From Actinokineospora bangkokensis (GTDB lineage Bacteria > Actinomycetota > Actinomycetes > Mycobacteriales > Pseudonocardiaceae), in NCBI RefSeq assembly GCF_001940455.1, contig NZ_MKQR01000026.1, positions 492,351-556,350 on the forward strand: a DNA stretch of 64,000 nt. Reading direction: 5' to 3'. The notes beneath the pieces are model-generated. The model searched no databases. It saw only the letters and a list, made by a program, of their open reading frames with translations, and was not told the DNA's origin. Below are positions 34,766 to 42,551 of this stretch, one piece after another. Made by a program: the position numbers and the translations under genes. Positions within the stretch are counted from its first letter, which is position 1. Each line of letters begins with the position of its first letter.

Positions 34766-35635
34766 GTGACCACCGAACGCCGCTACGTCATCCGCCTCGC
34801 CTGCCCCGACCGCACGGGCATCGTCGCCGCCATCGCGGGCTTCCTGGCCGAGGTGGGCGGCTGGATCGTGGAGGCCGCCTACCACACCGACCCGGAGACC
34901 AACTGGTTCTTCACCCGCCAGGAGGTCCGCGCGGACTCGCTGCCGTTCGGGGTGGGCGAGCTGCGCGCCCGGTTCGGGGAGGTCGCCAGGGGCCTGTCCC
35001 CGCAGTCGGACTGGTCGGTCATCGACACCGGCGACCGCAGGCGCGTGGTCATCCTGGTGTCCAAGGAGGGCCACTGCCTCTACGACCTGCTCGGCCGGGT
35101 GCAGAGCGGCGAACTCGACGTCGACGTCAAGGCCGTGGTCGGCAACCACACCGACCTCGCCCCCATCACCCGCGCGCACGGCATCCCGTTCCACCACGTG
35201 CCGTTCCCCACCGACCCCGACGGCAAGTCCGCGTCCTGGGCGCAGCTGCGCCAGCTCGTCGACGCCGCCAAGCCCGACGCGGTCGTGCTCGCCCGCTTCA
35301 TGCAGATCCTGCCCGCGGAGGTGTGCGCGGACTGGGCGGGCAAGGCGCTCAACATCCACCACAGCTTCCTGCCCTCGTTCGTCGGCGCCCGCCCCTACCA
35401 CCAGGCGCACCGCCGCGGCGTCAAGCTCATCGGCGCCACCTGCCACTACGTCACCGCCGAGCTGGACGCGGGCCCGATCGTGGAGCAGGGCGTGATCCGG
35501 GTGGACCACGGGGACGCGGTGGCGGACATGGTCCGCAAGGGGCGCGACATCGAGAAGGTGGTGCTGGCGCGGGGGTTGCGCGCGCACCTGGAGAGCCGCG
35601 TCCTGGTGCACGGCAACAAGACCGTCATCCTCTAG
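34766..35635 (+). CDS. purU: Formyltetrahydrofolate deformylase
   Basis: A 289-residue enzyme releasing formate from 10-formyl-THF. An N-terminal ACT domain (YVIRLACPDRTGIVAAIAGF) is followed by a formyltransferase-like domain with FHHVPFP, VLARFMQILP and NIHHSFLPSFVGARPYHQAH, including the catalytic Asn-His, and later DAGPIVEQ with Asp. GTG 34766 is chosen because GACAAT (34753-34758) ends 7 nt before it and no ribosome-binding sequence exists, so the transcript is probably leaderless. Confidence 0.95.
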   Translation: MTTERRYVIRLACPDRTGIVAAIAGFLAEVGGWIVEAAYHTDPETNWFFTRQEVRADSLPFGVGELRARFGEVARGLSPQSDWSVIDTGDRRRVVILVSKEGHCLYDLLGRVQSGELDVDVKAVVGNHTDLAPITRAHGIPFHHVPFPTDPDGKSASWAQLRQLVDAAKPDAVVLARFMQILPAEVCADWAGKALNIHHSFLPSFVGARPYHQAHRRGVKLIGATCHYVTAELDAGPIVEQGVIRVDHGDAVADMVRKGRDIEKVVLARGLRAHLESRVLVHGNKTVIL

Positions 35636-35971
35636 TCGGGACAGCGCGGGCGACCGCGCTCGGTCGCGTGTGGTCATGCGGGAATTCGGTTGCCCGACGG
35701 TGGACGGGCGCGGGATCGTATTGCCCATGAACACGGGGGAGAACACCACGCACGCGCACCACGACCACTCCGACGACCGGGAATGGGTTTGACCGGGGGT
35801 CACCGGCCGCACCGGTGGAGGAAAGGGCCACATTCCCGGCCTGCCTGACGCACTGACAACAACGACGACCGAACTGGTTCTTTTCCGAGTGGCGCTGCCG
35901 CGCCCGGGGGAATGGAACCGGAAATGACAAGAGCGCGAGGGCATGCCCTCGCGCTCTTGTCGATCAGCGGG
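35636..35971. other. Intergenic region with an isolated His-rich mini-ORF
   Basis: 336 bp between convergent genes. The only coding hint is ATG 35727 to TGA 35792, 21 residues: MNTGENTTHAHHDHSDDREW plus V, with five His and four Asp. It has no Shine-Dalgarno. A CGTATT about 5 nt before the ATG could be a -10. Whether it is translated is open. The right end holds the terminator palindrome. Confidence 0.25.
35928..35959. terminator. Perfect 32-bp palindrome, bidirectional terminator
   Basis: CAAGAGCGCGAGGGCA followed by its exact complement, 16-bp stem with no loop, 12 bp past the SRPBCC gene stop. It can serve both strands between the convergent purU and SRPBCC genes. Confidence 0.75.
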
Positions 35972-36412
35972 TCAGGACGAGAGGCGGGCGTCGAGCTTGG
36001 CGAGCAGTTCCTCGTGGATGCGCTTGAGGCCCGCGGGGGCGAAGGTGCGCTCGAAGAAGCCGCCGATGCCGTTGGCGCCCTCCCAGGTGGTGACGACGCG
36101 GACGGAGGAGGCGTCGTCGGTGCCGTCGACGGTCCAGGTGGTGACCAGGGTGGAGTTGCGGTCCTGCTCGACCAGCGTGCCCGGCTGGGGCTCGGAGACG
36201 TCCAGCAGGCAGTCGCGGACGCGCTTCTTGGTGGCCTGCAACTTCCAGTGCACGACCGTGCCCGCGCCGGTGCCGCCCTCGCGCACCTCGTACTCGCTGT
36301 AGTTGTCGGGCAGGACCTGCCCGCGCACCCCGGAGTAGTCCGCCACCGCAGCCCGCACCCGCTCCACGGGGAGGGCGAAGCTCCGCTGAGCCACCGCCTG
36401 CACCTGGTTCAT
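35972..36412 (-). CDS. SRPBCC family protein (polyketide cyclase/START-like)
   Basis: A 146-residue helix-grip protein, MNQVQAVAQRSFALPVERVR to RIHEELLAKLDARLSS, with the long C-terminal helix of the fold. Such proteins bind hydrophobic ligands or act as cyclases or coenzyme Q-like chaperones. No catalytic residue or partner gene identifies the ligand. It is single-gene and ends at a strong terminator. Confidence 0.8.
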   Translation of the reverse strand: MNQVQAVAQRSFALPVERVRAAVADYSGVRGQVLPDNYSEYEVREGGTGAGTVVHWKLQATKKRVRDCLLDVSEPQPGTLVEQDRNSTLVTTWTVDGTDDASSVRVVTTWEGANGIGGFFERTFAPAGLKRIHEELLAKLDARLSS

Positions 36413-36445
36413 GCCCGCAGGGTACCCAGCGCGGACCCCGGGTGA

Positions 36446-37135
36446 TCAGTCGAGCAGGCCCGCGCGCTGGGCGAGGACGGCGGCGGTGACGCGGTTGGCG
36501 CAGCCGGTGGCGGCCAGGATCTCCGAGACGTAGCCGCGCACCGTGGAGTCGGACAGGCGCAGCTCCTCGGCGATCTCGCTGTTGCTGCGGCCCATGCCCA
36601 CCAGGCGCAGGACGTCCTGCAGGCGGGCGGAGAGCCGGGCGACCTCGGCCGCGGCGCCGATCCGGTCGAGGTGGTGGCTGGCCAGGTGGCCCATGAGGTC
36701 GTGGGTGAGGGCGGGGTCGAGCACCGCGCCGCCCTTGGCCGCCACCCGCACCGCGCGCACCAGCTCGGCGGGGTCGACGTGCTTGAGCAGGAAGCCCTTG
36801 GCGCCCAGCTGCAGGGCGGTGGCGACGGCCTGGTCGGCGTTGAAGGTGGTCAGCACCACCACGGCCGGGGCCTTGGGCACCCGGCGCAGCTCGCGCAGGG
36901 TGTCCAGGCCGTCCATCCGCGGCATCCGCAGGTCGAGCAGCAGGACGTCGAGGTCGGCGGTGCGCACCAGCTCCAGCGCCTCGGTGCCGTCCGCGCCCTC
37001 GGCCACCACCAGCACGTCCGGGGCCGACCCGAGGATCTTGCCGACGAACGTGCGGGCCATCGCCTCGTCGTCGACGACGCCGACCCGGATGACCGCCCTG
37101 GCCGTGTCCACGCCACCCTCCAGCTGCGCCGTCAT
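36446..37135 (-). CDS. NarL/LuxR-family response regulator (orphan)
   Basis: A 229-residue regulator. The receiver has VVDDEAMAR, the phosphorylation site VLLLDLRMPRMDGLD and Lys in FLLKHVDP. The C-terminal LuxR-type HTH reads RLVGMGRSNSEIAEELRLSD and STVRGYVSEILAATGCANR. AGGAGAGG precedes the ATG at 37135. No histidine kinase gene adjoins, so its partner is elsewhere. Target genes unknown. Confidence 0.9.
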   Translation of the reverse strand: MTAQLEGGVDTARAVIRVGVVDDEAMARTFVGKILGSAPDVLVVAEGADGTEALELVRTADLDVLLLDLRMPRMDGLDTLRELRRVPKAPAVVVLTTFNADQAVATALQLGAKGFLLKHVDPAELVRAVRVAAKGGAVLDPALTHDLMGHLASHHLDRIGAAAEVARLSARLQDVLRLVGMGRSNSEIAEELRLSDSTVRGYVSEILAATGCANRVTAAVLAQRAGLLD

Positions 37136-37221
37136 CTGCCTCTCCTCACTCGGTCGTCAGCAGTGATGGGACCCGAAACAGCCATATCGGGACAACCGAC
37201 GAAGGTAGGTTCCCGCCGATG

Positions 37222-37770
37222 TCACCCGACCGGACGGCCCAACCCGTCGACCACCTCGGCCGACGACAGGGCGGCCAGCAGGTCGCCGGGGACGAACAGC
37301 TTGCTGCCCCGGACCCCGCTGCCCACGACCAGCTCAGGGGCCCGCGCGACCGCCGCGTCGACCAGCACCGGCCACCCCGCGGGCAACCCGATCGGGGTGA
37401 TCCCGCCGTACTCCATGCCGCTCTCGCCCACCGCCCGGTCCATCGGCGCGAAAGACGCCTTGCGCACGCCGAGGTGCCTGCGCGCCACGCCGTTGACGTC
37501 GGCCCGGGCGGTCGCCAGCACCACGCACGCCGCCATCCGCTCCGCCTCGCCGCGCTTGCCCAGGACGACCACGCAGTTCGCCCCCGCCGACAGCGGGCTG
37601 CCGTAGTGCGCGGAGAACTCGGCGGTGTCGGCCAGCCCCGGGTCGATCTCCGCCACGCCCACCCGGGCGGCGTCGAGCCCGGCCAGCGCCCGCGCCACGG
37701 GCGCCGCGAGCAGGTCAGGCCGCTCCAGGGCGGGCACGACGGTCAGGCTGCCTGCGATGCTCCAGCTCAC
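37222..37770 (-). CDS. YbaK/EbsC-type aminoacyl-tRNA deacylase
   Basis: A 182-residue protein of the YbaK/ProX editing family. FSAHYGSPLSAGANCVVVLG and ADVNGVARRHLGVRKASFAP match the core, and MEYGGITPIGLPAGWPVLVD is the characteristic loop, followed by VVGSGVRGSKLFVPG. These enzymes hydrolyse mischarged tRNAs in trans; which tRNA cannot be judged here. GTG start at 37770, 10 bp downstream of the alpha/beta hydrolase stop, so likely co-transcribed. Confidence 0.88.
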   Translation of the reverse strand: MSWSIAGSLTVVPALERPDLLAAPVARALAGLDAARVGVAEIDPGLADTAEFSAHYGSPLSAGANCVVVLGKRGEAERMAACVVLATARADVNGVARRHLGVRKASFAPMDRAVGESGMEYGGITPIGLPAGWPVLVDAAVARAPELVVGSGVRGSKLFVPGDLLAALSSAEVVDGLGRPVG

Positions 37771-37780
37771 GGCCCCGAGG

Positions 37781-38506
37781 CTAGCCCGCCAGGTGCTTCA
37801 CGATGACGTCCCGCACCTCGCGCCGGTGGGTCACCAGCGGGGCGGCCGAGTCGAACCGCACGAGCCGGGCGCGGGGGAAGGCGGCGACGACCTCCTCAGC
37901 GGCGCTCACCGGGTGCAGGGGGTCGCCGGTGGCCGCGACGACCAGCACGTCCGCGGTGACACCCGCCAGCGCCGACGGGTCGGGCACCGGCACCTGCTCG
38001 GCCACCGCGCGCAGGGCGGGCGCGAGCCGCAGCAGGGCACCGGTGCGGTCGTCGGCGTAGGAACCGGTCCCGGCGGGCAGACCAGCGGAAACGAGCTCGC
38101 GCAAGCGTTCGCGGTCCCCCGCCTCCGCCGCGTCGGCCATGGCCAGCACCAGCTCGGCCGACCCAGCGGCCCGGGGCTCCGACAGCGCGGCCGGGAAGAG
38201 CAGCACGAGCCGATCGAGGGCCCGCGGGTCGTCGACGAGGGCGGCGCAGAGGACGGCCGCGCCCAGGGACACCCCGATGGCCCGGGTGTGCCCGGCCAGG
38301 AAGGGCGCCACGTCGCGGGCGAGGACCGGGTAGTGCCAGCAACCGACCTCGGCGTCCGGGGCGTCGGCGTGCGAGGGCAGCGTCAGGACCGTGCGGGTGC
38401 CCGCCACCCCCGACGCGGGGATGCGCGCCTCCCCCGCCGTGGCCCCCAACCCCGGCACCACCAGCGTGCGCGGCTCACCGGCCCCCAGCGGACGGGCCAG
38501 GATCAC
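37781..38506 (-). CDS. Alpha/beta hydrolase fold protein
   Basis: A 241-residue protein with GVSLGAAVL (nucleophile elbow), VVAATGDPLHPVSAAEEV (acid region) and PLVTHRREV (His). No upstream oxyanion HG motif is visible; the corresponding place reads VVPGLGATAGEARIP. GTG 38506 overlaps the DUF2516 stop (GTGA), giving translational coupling. The frame upstream is open but lies over the DUF2516 gene. Substrate unknown. Confidence 0.8.
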   Translation of the reverse strand: MILARPLGAGEPRTLVVPGLGATAGEARIPASGVAGTRTVLTLPSHADAPDAEVGCWHYPVLARDVAPFLAGHTRAIGVSLGAAVLCAALVDDPRALDRLVLLFPAALSEPRAAGSAELVLAMADAAEAGDRERLRELVSAGLPAGTGSYADDRTGALLRLAPALRAVAEQVPVPDPSALAGVTADVLVVAATGDPLHPVSAAEEVVAAFPRARLVRFDSAAPLVTHRREVRDVIVKHLAG

Positions 38507-38805
38507 CAGCCGCCGCCACCACCGCGCTGCACCTCGATCAACCGCGGCCGCACGTCGACGATGTACACCAGCGCCGCCACCAGCCCCGCCATCCAGAACA
38601 ACCAGGCGAACCCCGCCACCACCACCAGCAGCAACGCCGCGGCGGCACCCCCGGTGATCCCCACCCACGCGGGCTTGGTCATCCGGTCCGCCGCCGAGTA
38701 CGCCTCCGCCCGCTGCAACAGCGCGTGGATGAACGCGAACGCCCCCACGGGCACCGACGCCCAGTAGATGAGCTGCAGGATCAGAACGGCGAGAACGGGC
38801 ACCAC
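38503..38805 (-). CDS. DUF2516 small membrane protein (Rv0476-like)
   Basis: A 100-residue protein with three hydrophobic segments (VLAVLILQLIYWASVPVGAF; WVGITGGAAAALLLVVVAGF; LFWMAGLVAALVYIV) and the signature VYIVDVRPRLIEV, which marks DUF2516. It lies downstream of the HbhA-like and XRE genes in the same order as Rv0474-Rv0476. Start GTG 38805. Function unknown. Confidence 0.85.
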   Translation of the reverse strand: MVPVLAVLILQLIYWASVPVGAFAFIHALLQRAEAYSAADRMTKPAWVGITGGAAAALLLVVVAGFAWLFWMAGLVAALVYIVDVRPRLIEVQRGGGGGW

Positions 38806-38984
38806 GCCAGCCTACGTGCGAACCGGTCACGTCCACCACACACGGGCGGCCCGGTGGGACCGGGGTCGCAGCACGTACCGCGCCGCTGGGGCTGGTTCGG
38901 TCTCGTCGGGGTGGGGACCGGCATGGGTGGCCCGGTCAGGCGAATGCCTCTTCGCCACTGCCCAACCCCCCACAACCCACGCTG

Positions 38985-39076
38985 GCGCGGGGGTAACCCG
39001 GCAAAGGGGACCCCTGTTTTCAACGTTACCGGCGGGGAGCGACAAAACCCGACCCCCACCGAAAGGCTGTGGACAA
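38985..39076 (-). repeat. Inverted copy of the GTTGAAAACAGGGG repeat with one DnaA box
   Basis: Read on the minus strand: TTGTCCACA at 39068-39076, then GGTTTTGTCGCTCC, GTAACGTTGAAAACAGGGG and TCCCC ending near 39005, then CCCCGCGCCAGCGTGGG. Order and spacing copy one unit of the 31.0-31.4 kb tandem array. It fills the middle of the 476-bp gap between DUF2516 and the HbhA-like gene. Confidence 0.8.
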
Positions 39077-39238
39077 CTCAGCCGGCTCAGCTCACGCCGC
39101 CGGACACCGCGCCCTTCCCGCCCTTCCTTCTCGGCCCACGGCGCAACCCTTCTTTGGTCACGGCGCAGCCACCTACGCAGCGGAAAGCCCGGCTACGACA
39201 ATGCTCGATGCGGTGGTCGACACGGCAGCAGACACAGA

Positions 39239-39271
39239 ACGGCCCCCCGGAGCAGAACTCCGGGGGGCCGT
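39239..39271 (-). terminator. Hairpin terminator after the HbhA-like gene
   Basis: A perfect 14-bp stem (ACGGCCCCCCGGAG and complement) with a CAGAA loop, 10 bp past the HbhA-like stop. It would separate the XRE-HbhA unit from DUF2516, so DUF2516 probably has its own promoter. Confidence 0.75.
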
Positions 39272-39281
39272 CCCAGAAACA

Positions 39282-39872
39282 TCACTTGTCGCCGGCAGGC
39301 GCCTTGCGCGCGGCGGTCGCGTTCGAGCTGCGGGACGCGGCGGCGGTCTTGTTGGCGGCCTTGCGGGTGGTGCTGCGGACCTCGTGGGCGGCCTCGGCGC
39401 CGACCTCCTCGACGGCCTCGGCGACGTTCTCGGTGAGGTCCTCGGTGGCCCTGGCGGCCTTCTCGCCCAGGGAGCGGGTGCGGAAGGTGACCTTGGACAG
39501 CACGTCGCCGGCGACACCGGCGGCGCGGGCCTGGGCGGCCTCGATGGCCTCCTCCAGCTGCTTGACCTGGGGCTGCTCGCGCAGCTTGTCCAGGGCGTCC
39601 TCGCCCTGCTCGCTGAGCTTCTGGTAGAGGGTCAGCGCGGCGCTGGTGTAGGCGTCGAGCAGCTTGCGCAGCTCGGCCGGGTCCAGCTTCTCGCGCAGGC
39701 CCGCGACCTCGGCGGGCAGCTCCTCCACGGCGCCGCGGGCGGACTCCGCGCGCTCCTTGGCCTTGGCGAAGGCGTCGGCCACGGCCTTGGCGGCCAGGTC
39801 GCCCGCGCCGAGCACGGCCAGCAGCGGGGCGGGCAGCGCGGTCTTGTCGGTGGTCTTCTCGGTGGTGGTCAT
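39282..39872 (-). CDS. HbhA-like coiled-coil protein with Lys/Ala-rich tail
   Basis: A 196-residue protein: MTTTEKTTDKTALPAPLLAV, a long amphipathic coiled coil (about 30-165) and a tail rich in Lys, Ala, Arg and Ser (TTRKAANKTAAASRSS). It resembles mycobacterial heparin-binding haemagglutinin, whose Lys-rich repeats bind glycosaminoglycans and whose coiled coil shapes or links membranes. The tail is shorter than in HbhA, so adhesion is not assured. ATG 39872 lies 5 nt after GAGGAG, and the XRE stop is within 5 bp. Confidence 0.82.
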   Translation of the reverse strand: MTTTEKTTDKTALPAPLLAVLGAGDLAAKAVADAFAKAKERAESARGAVEELPAEVAGLREKLDPAELRKLLDAYTSAALTLYQKLSEQGEDALDKLREQPQVKQLEEAIEAAQARAAGVAGDVLSKVTFRTRSLGEKAARATEDLTENVAEAVEEVGAEAAHEVRSTTRKAANKTAAASRSSNATAARKAPAGDK

Positions 39873-39874
39873 GA

Positions 39875-40321
39875 TCACTCCTCGGGGTCCGCTCGTCCTG
39901 TCGTGTCCACATCGGACCCCTCCGGTGTGGACGGCTCGGCCTGCGCGCGGTCGTTCTCGCGCCGGAAGGACTCGTACACGTCCAGCAGGACCTGCTTCTG
40001 GCGCTCGGTCAGCTCGACGTCGGCGCGCACCGCGTCGGCGACCGCACCCCCGACCGGGCGGTCGAGGATGCCCGCCTGCACGTACAGCGCCTCGGCGGAG
40101 ATCCGCAGCCCCTTGGCGATCTGCTGCAGGATCTCGGCGCTCGGCTTGCGCAGGCCGCGTTCGATCTGGCTCAGGTACGGGTTGGAGACGCCCGCGAGCT
40201 TGGACAGCTGCCGCAGCGAGATCTTCGCGCTGCTGCGCTGCTGCTTGATGTACTCACCGATGTCGCGGCCCAGGTCGGCGACCTTGTCGATCGCCGTGGG
40301 CTCGCCGCCGGTGTCGCCCAT
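39875..40321 (-). CDS. XRE-family regulator (Rv0474-like)
   Basis: A 148-residue repressor-type protein: GEYIKQQRSSAKISLRQLSK, then LAGVSNPYLSQIERGLRKPS is the Cro/CI HTH (about 20-80). An acidic C-terminal tail follows. It is first in the unit with the HbhA-like gene, as Rv0474 is with hbhA. Two TGCTAGCA sites 42 bp upstream are likely its operator. ATG start at 40321, preceded by GAGGAGAGG. Confidence 0.9.
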   Translation of the reverse strand: MGDTGGEPTAIDKVADLGRDIGEYIKQQRSSAKISLRQLSKLAGVSNPYLSQIERGLRKPSAEILQQIAKGLRISAEALYVQAGILDRPVGGAVADAVRADVELTERQKQVLLDVYESFRRENDRAQAEPSTPEGSDVDTTGRADPEE

Positions 40322-40362
40322 CGCGCCTCTCCTCCTCGTGCCCCACCGACGCTACGCCGTCG

Positions 40363-40391
40363 TGCTAGCAGTTGCAAGCGGAGTGCTAGCA
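40363..40391. promoter_or_regulatory. Paired TGCTAGCA operator upstream of XRE-HbhA unit
   Basis: TGCTAGCA, itself a palindrome, occurs at 40363-40370 and 40384-40391, 21 bp apart (two helix turns), with TTGCAA (also a palindrome) between. Position just upstream of the XRE gene suits autoregulation by a dimer pair. Ligand inferred. Confidence 0.6.
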
Positions 40392-40480
40392 GAGGTGCGG
40401 GGGGTCACAAGGCGGGCCTCACTGCCCGTCGTCCGTGCCTACCGGATGGGGTACCACCTGGCAGAACGGGTGAAACCGGG

Positions 40481-41101
40481 CTAGAGGCGGGCCAGGACCC
40501 AGGCGGCGACCGCGGCGGCGGTGGCGTCCGGGGCGGCGTCGGTGGTGTCGAGCAGGGTCATCGGCGCCCGGGGGTCGTCGGCGTGCGCCTTGACCCAGGC
40601 GTTGAAGCGGAGCATGTCCTCGACGCGCTCGTCGTCCTGCCACTCGCGCCAGGCGGGGCGGGCCTTGAGGCGGGCGCGCAGCGCGTCGTCGTCGGCGACG
40701 AGGGCGAGGTAGTGGATGCCGCTGAACAGCGCGCGCTCGGGCAGGCGCTCGAACTGCGGGGGCGCGACGGTGCCGCACAGCACGGTCGGGCGGCCGGACT
40801 GGTGGATGACGGCGAGCATCCGCAGCCACGTCTTGCGGAACGCGGCGAAGTCGTCGGCCGGGTCCTGGTGCGCGTCGACCCACAGCACGTCCTGCTCCAG
40901 CACCACCGCCCGATCACCGAGCAGGGCGGGCAGGCGGGCGCACACCGTCGACTTGCCGGTGCCGCTGGGCCCGGTCAGCGCGAACACCGGGAGCCTGCGG
41001 AACGGCTCCCGGTGCCCGCACGCCGCGCACACCAGCTCATCGGCCGCCACCCACGGCGCGTCGGTCCACTCGCCGCACGCGGGGCAGATCATGGGGTTCA
41101 C
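40481..41101 (-). CDS. P-loop kinase-like ATPase with N-terminal zinc ribbon
   Basis: A 206-residue protein. CPACGEWTDAPW and CAACGHREP form a zinc ribbon (about 6-30), followed by the Walker A ALTGPSGTGKSTVC, a DVLWVDAHQD loop and a helical lid (LKARPAWREWQDDERVEDML). The fold suggests a small-molecule or nucleoside kinase; substrate unknown. The GTG at 41101 lies 9 bp after the zf-TFIIB-like gene stop. A second in-frame ATG three codons later is possible. Confidence 0.78.
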   Translation of the reverse strand: MNPMICPACGEWTDAPWVAADELVCAACGHREPFRRLPVFALTGPSGTGKSTVCARLPALLGDRAVVLEQDVLWVDAHQDPADDFAAFRKTWLRMLAVIHQSGRPTVLCGTVAPPQFERLPERALFSGIHYLALVADDDALRARLKARPAWREWQDDERVEDMLRFNAWVKAHADDPRAPMTLLDTTDAAPDATAAAVAAWVLARL

Positions 41102-41110
41102 GGCCCGACC

Positions 41111-41488
41111 TCAGTCGAAGAGGTCTTCCAGGAAGCTCTTGCGGCGCTTGTGGCCGTGGTGGCCGTACCCGGGGGGCGAGTCGCGGTAGCCCGCGCGGTG
41201 GCCGTACCCGGGCGGGGAGTCGCGGTACCCGGGGGGCGAGTCCCGGTAGTACTGCTGCTGCGGCGGCGGGTAGTGACCGCCCTGGGGCGGGTAGTGGCCG
41301 CCCTGGGGCGGGTACGCCGGGCCCGGCTGGTAGGCCGCGGGCGCGCCGTAGTGCCGCGTCTCCGCCGTCGACATGGCCTCCAGCTCGCCGTGGTCGAGGA
41401 AGATGCCGCGGCAGCCCTGGCACTGCTCGATGTGCACCCCGTGGCGCTCCACGGTGATCATCGCGTTTTGACACTTCGGACAAATCAC
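41111..41488 (-). CDS. zf-TFIIB domain protein with YRDSPPGY repeats
   Basis: A 125-residue protein. The N-terminal zf-TFIIB domain has MICPKCQNAM and CQGCRGIFLDHGELE. The rest is a low-complexity Tyr/Pro/Gly tail with repeats GGHYPPQ and three YRDSPPGY units, ending with a basic-acidic KRRKSFLEDLFD. TACCCT (41496-41501) ends 7 nt before the GTG with no Shine-Dalgarno, a leaderless-type start. Function unknown; the tail looks like a phase-separating or membrane-tethered linker, which is speculation. Confidence 0.82.
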   Translation of the reverse strand: MICPKCQNAMITVERHGVHIEQCQGCRGIFLDHGELEAMSTAETRHYGAPAAYQPGPAYPPQGGHYPPQGGHYPPPQQQYYRDSPPGYRDSPPGYGHRAGYRDSPPGYGHHGHKRRKSFLEDLFD

Positions 41489-41612
41489 AGATCACAGGGT
41501 ACGCATCCGACCACCCCAGCGGGGGCATGTGGGACACAACCACAAAGCACCGGCGCCTTGTGGGCCGCACACCCATGGTCGGAGCCGACCGACAACCCTA
41601 CCGTTGTCGACC

Positions 41613-42380
41613 ATGACGAGTGGCCCGGATCACAACGAAGCGCTGGCGGGGCGGACCGCCCTGGTCACCGGCGCGGCGAGCGGCATCGGCCTGGCCTGCG
41701 CGCACGCGCTCGCCGCGGCGGGCGCCAAGGTGCACGTGGTCGACCGGGACGAGGTCGGCGCGCGGCGCGCCGCCGAGGAGGTCGGCGGCTGGGCGCACGC
41801 GGTCGACCTGTCCGACCCCGCCGCGGTCGACGCGCTGCCCACCGAGGTGGACGTGCTGGTCAACAACGCCGGGTTGCAGCACGTGGCGCCGCTGCACGAG
41901 TTCCCCGTGGAGCGGTTCACCCACCTGCAGCAGGTGATGGTGACCGCGCCGTTCCTGCTCATCCGGCGCGCGCTGCCGCACATGTACGGGCAGCGCTGGG
42001 GCCGGGTGGTCAACCTGTCCAGCGTGCACGGACTGCGGGCCAGCGCCTTCAAGGCCGGGTACGTCACCGCCAAGCACGCCCTGGAGGGCCTGTCCAAGGT
42101 CACCGCCGTCGAGGGCGCGCCGCACGGGGTCACCAGCAACTGCGTCAACCCCGGGTTCGTCGACACCCCGCTGGTCGCCGGGCAGGTCGCCGACCAGGCC
42201 AGGCGGCACGGCGTCCCCGAGGACGAGGTCGTCGCGAAGGTGCTGCTCGACCGGGCCCCGCTCAAGCGGCTCATCGACCCCGCCGACGTCGCCTCCCTGG
42301 TCGTCTGGCTCTGCGGCCCGCACGCTGGCCACGTCACCGGCGCCTCCCTGCCCGTCGACGGCGGCTGGACAGCGAACTAG
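41613..42380 (+). CDS. 3-hydroxybutyrate dehydrogenase (SDR)
   Basis: A 255-residue SDR: ALVTGAASGIGLACAHALAA (cofactor), NNAGLQHVAPLHEFP, NLSSVHGLRASAFKAGYVTA with the following KH, then VTSNCVNPGFVDTPLV. The QHV and SVHGLRAS elements and the C-terminal GHVTGASLPVDGGWTA are typical of D-3-hydroxybutyrate dehydrogenases, which convert hydroxybutyrate to acetoacetate. The ATG follows TACCGT by 8 nt with no clear Shine-Dalgarno. It heads a unit with an MFS transporter and a PucR-type regulator that probably governs uptake and use of a short hydroxy acid. Confidence 0.88.
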   Translation: MTSGPDHNEALAGRTALVTGAASGIGLACAHALAAAGAKVHVVDRDEVGARRAAEEVGGWAHAVDLSDPAAVDALPTEVDVLVNNAGLQHVAPLHEFPVERFTHLQQVMVTAPFLLIRRALPHMYGQRWGRVVNLSSVHGLRASAFKAGYVTAKHALEGLSKVTAVEGAPHGVTSNCVNPGFVDTPLVAGQVADQARRHGVPEDEVVAKVLLDRAPLKRLIDPADVASLVVWLCGPHAGHVTGASLPVDGGWTAN

Positions 42381-42551
42381 AAGATTCCCCCCGCCACCCG
42401 CCCCCACGTCCCCGCCCGGCATCGTCCCCGGCCGCCGTGGACGGCCTGCGGTTCCCCTGGCCCGGCTCGCACCGTTCCCGGCCTGCGTTGGCGGTCCGCG
42501 GGACGCGTTCGACCTCGAAGCCCTGCACGTCCCTCCCCGCCCAGGAAAGTG

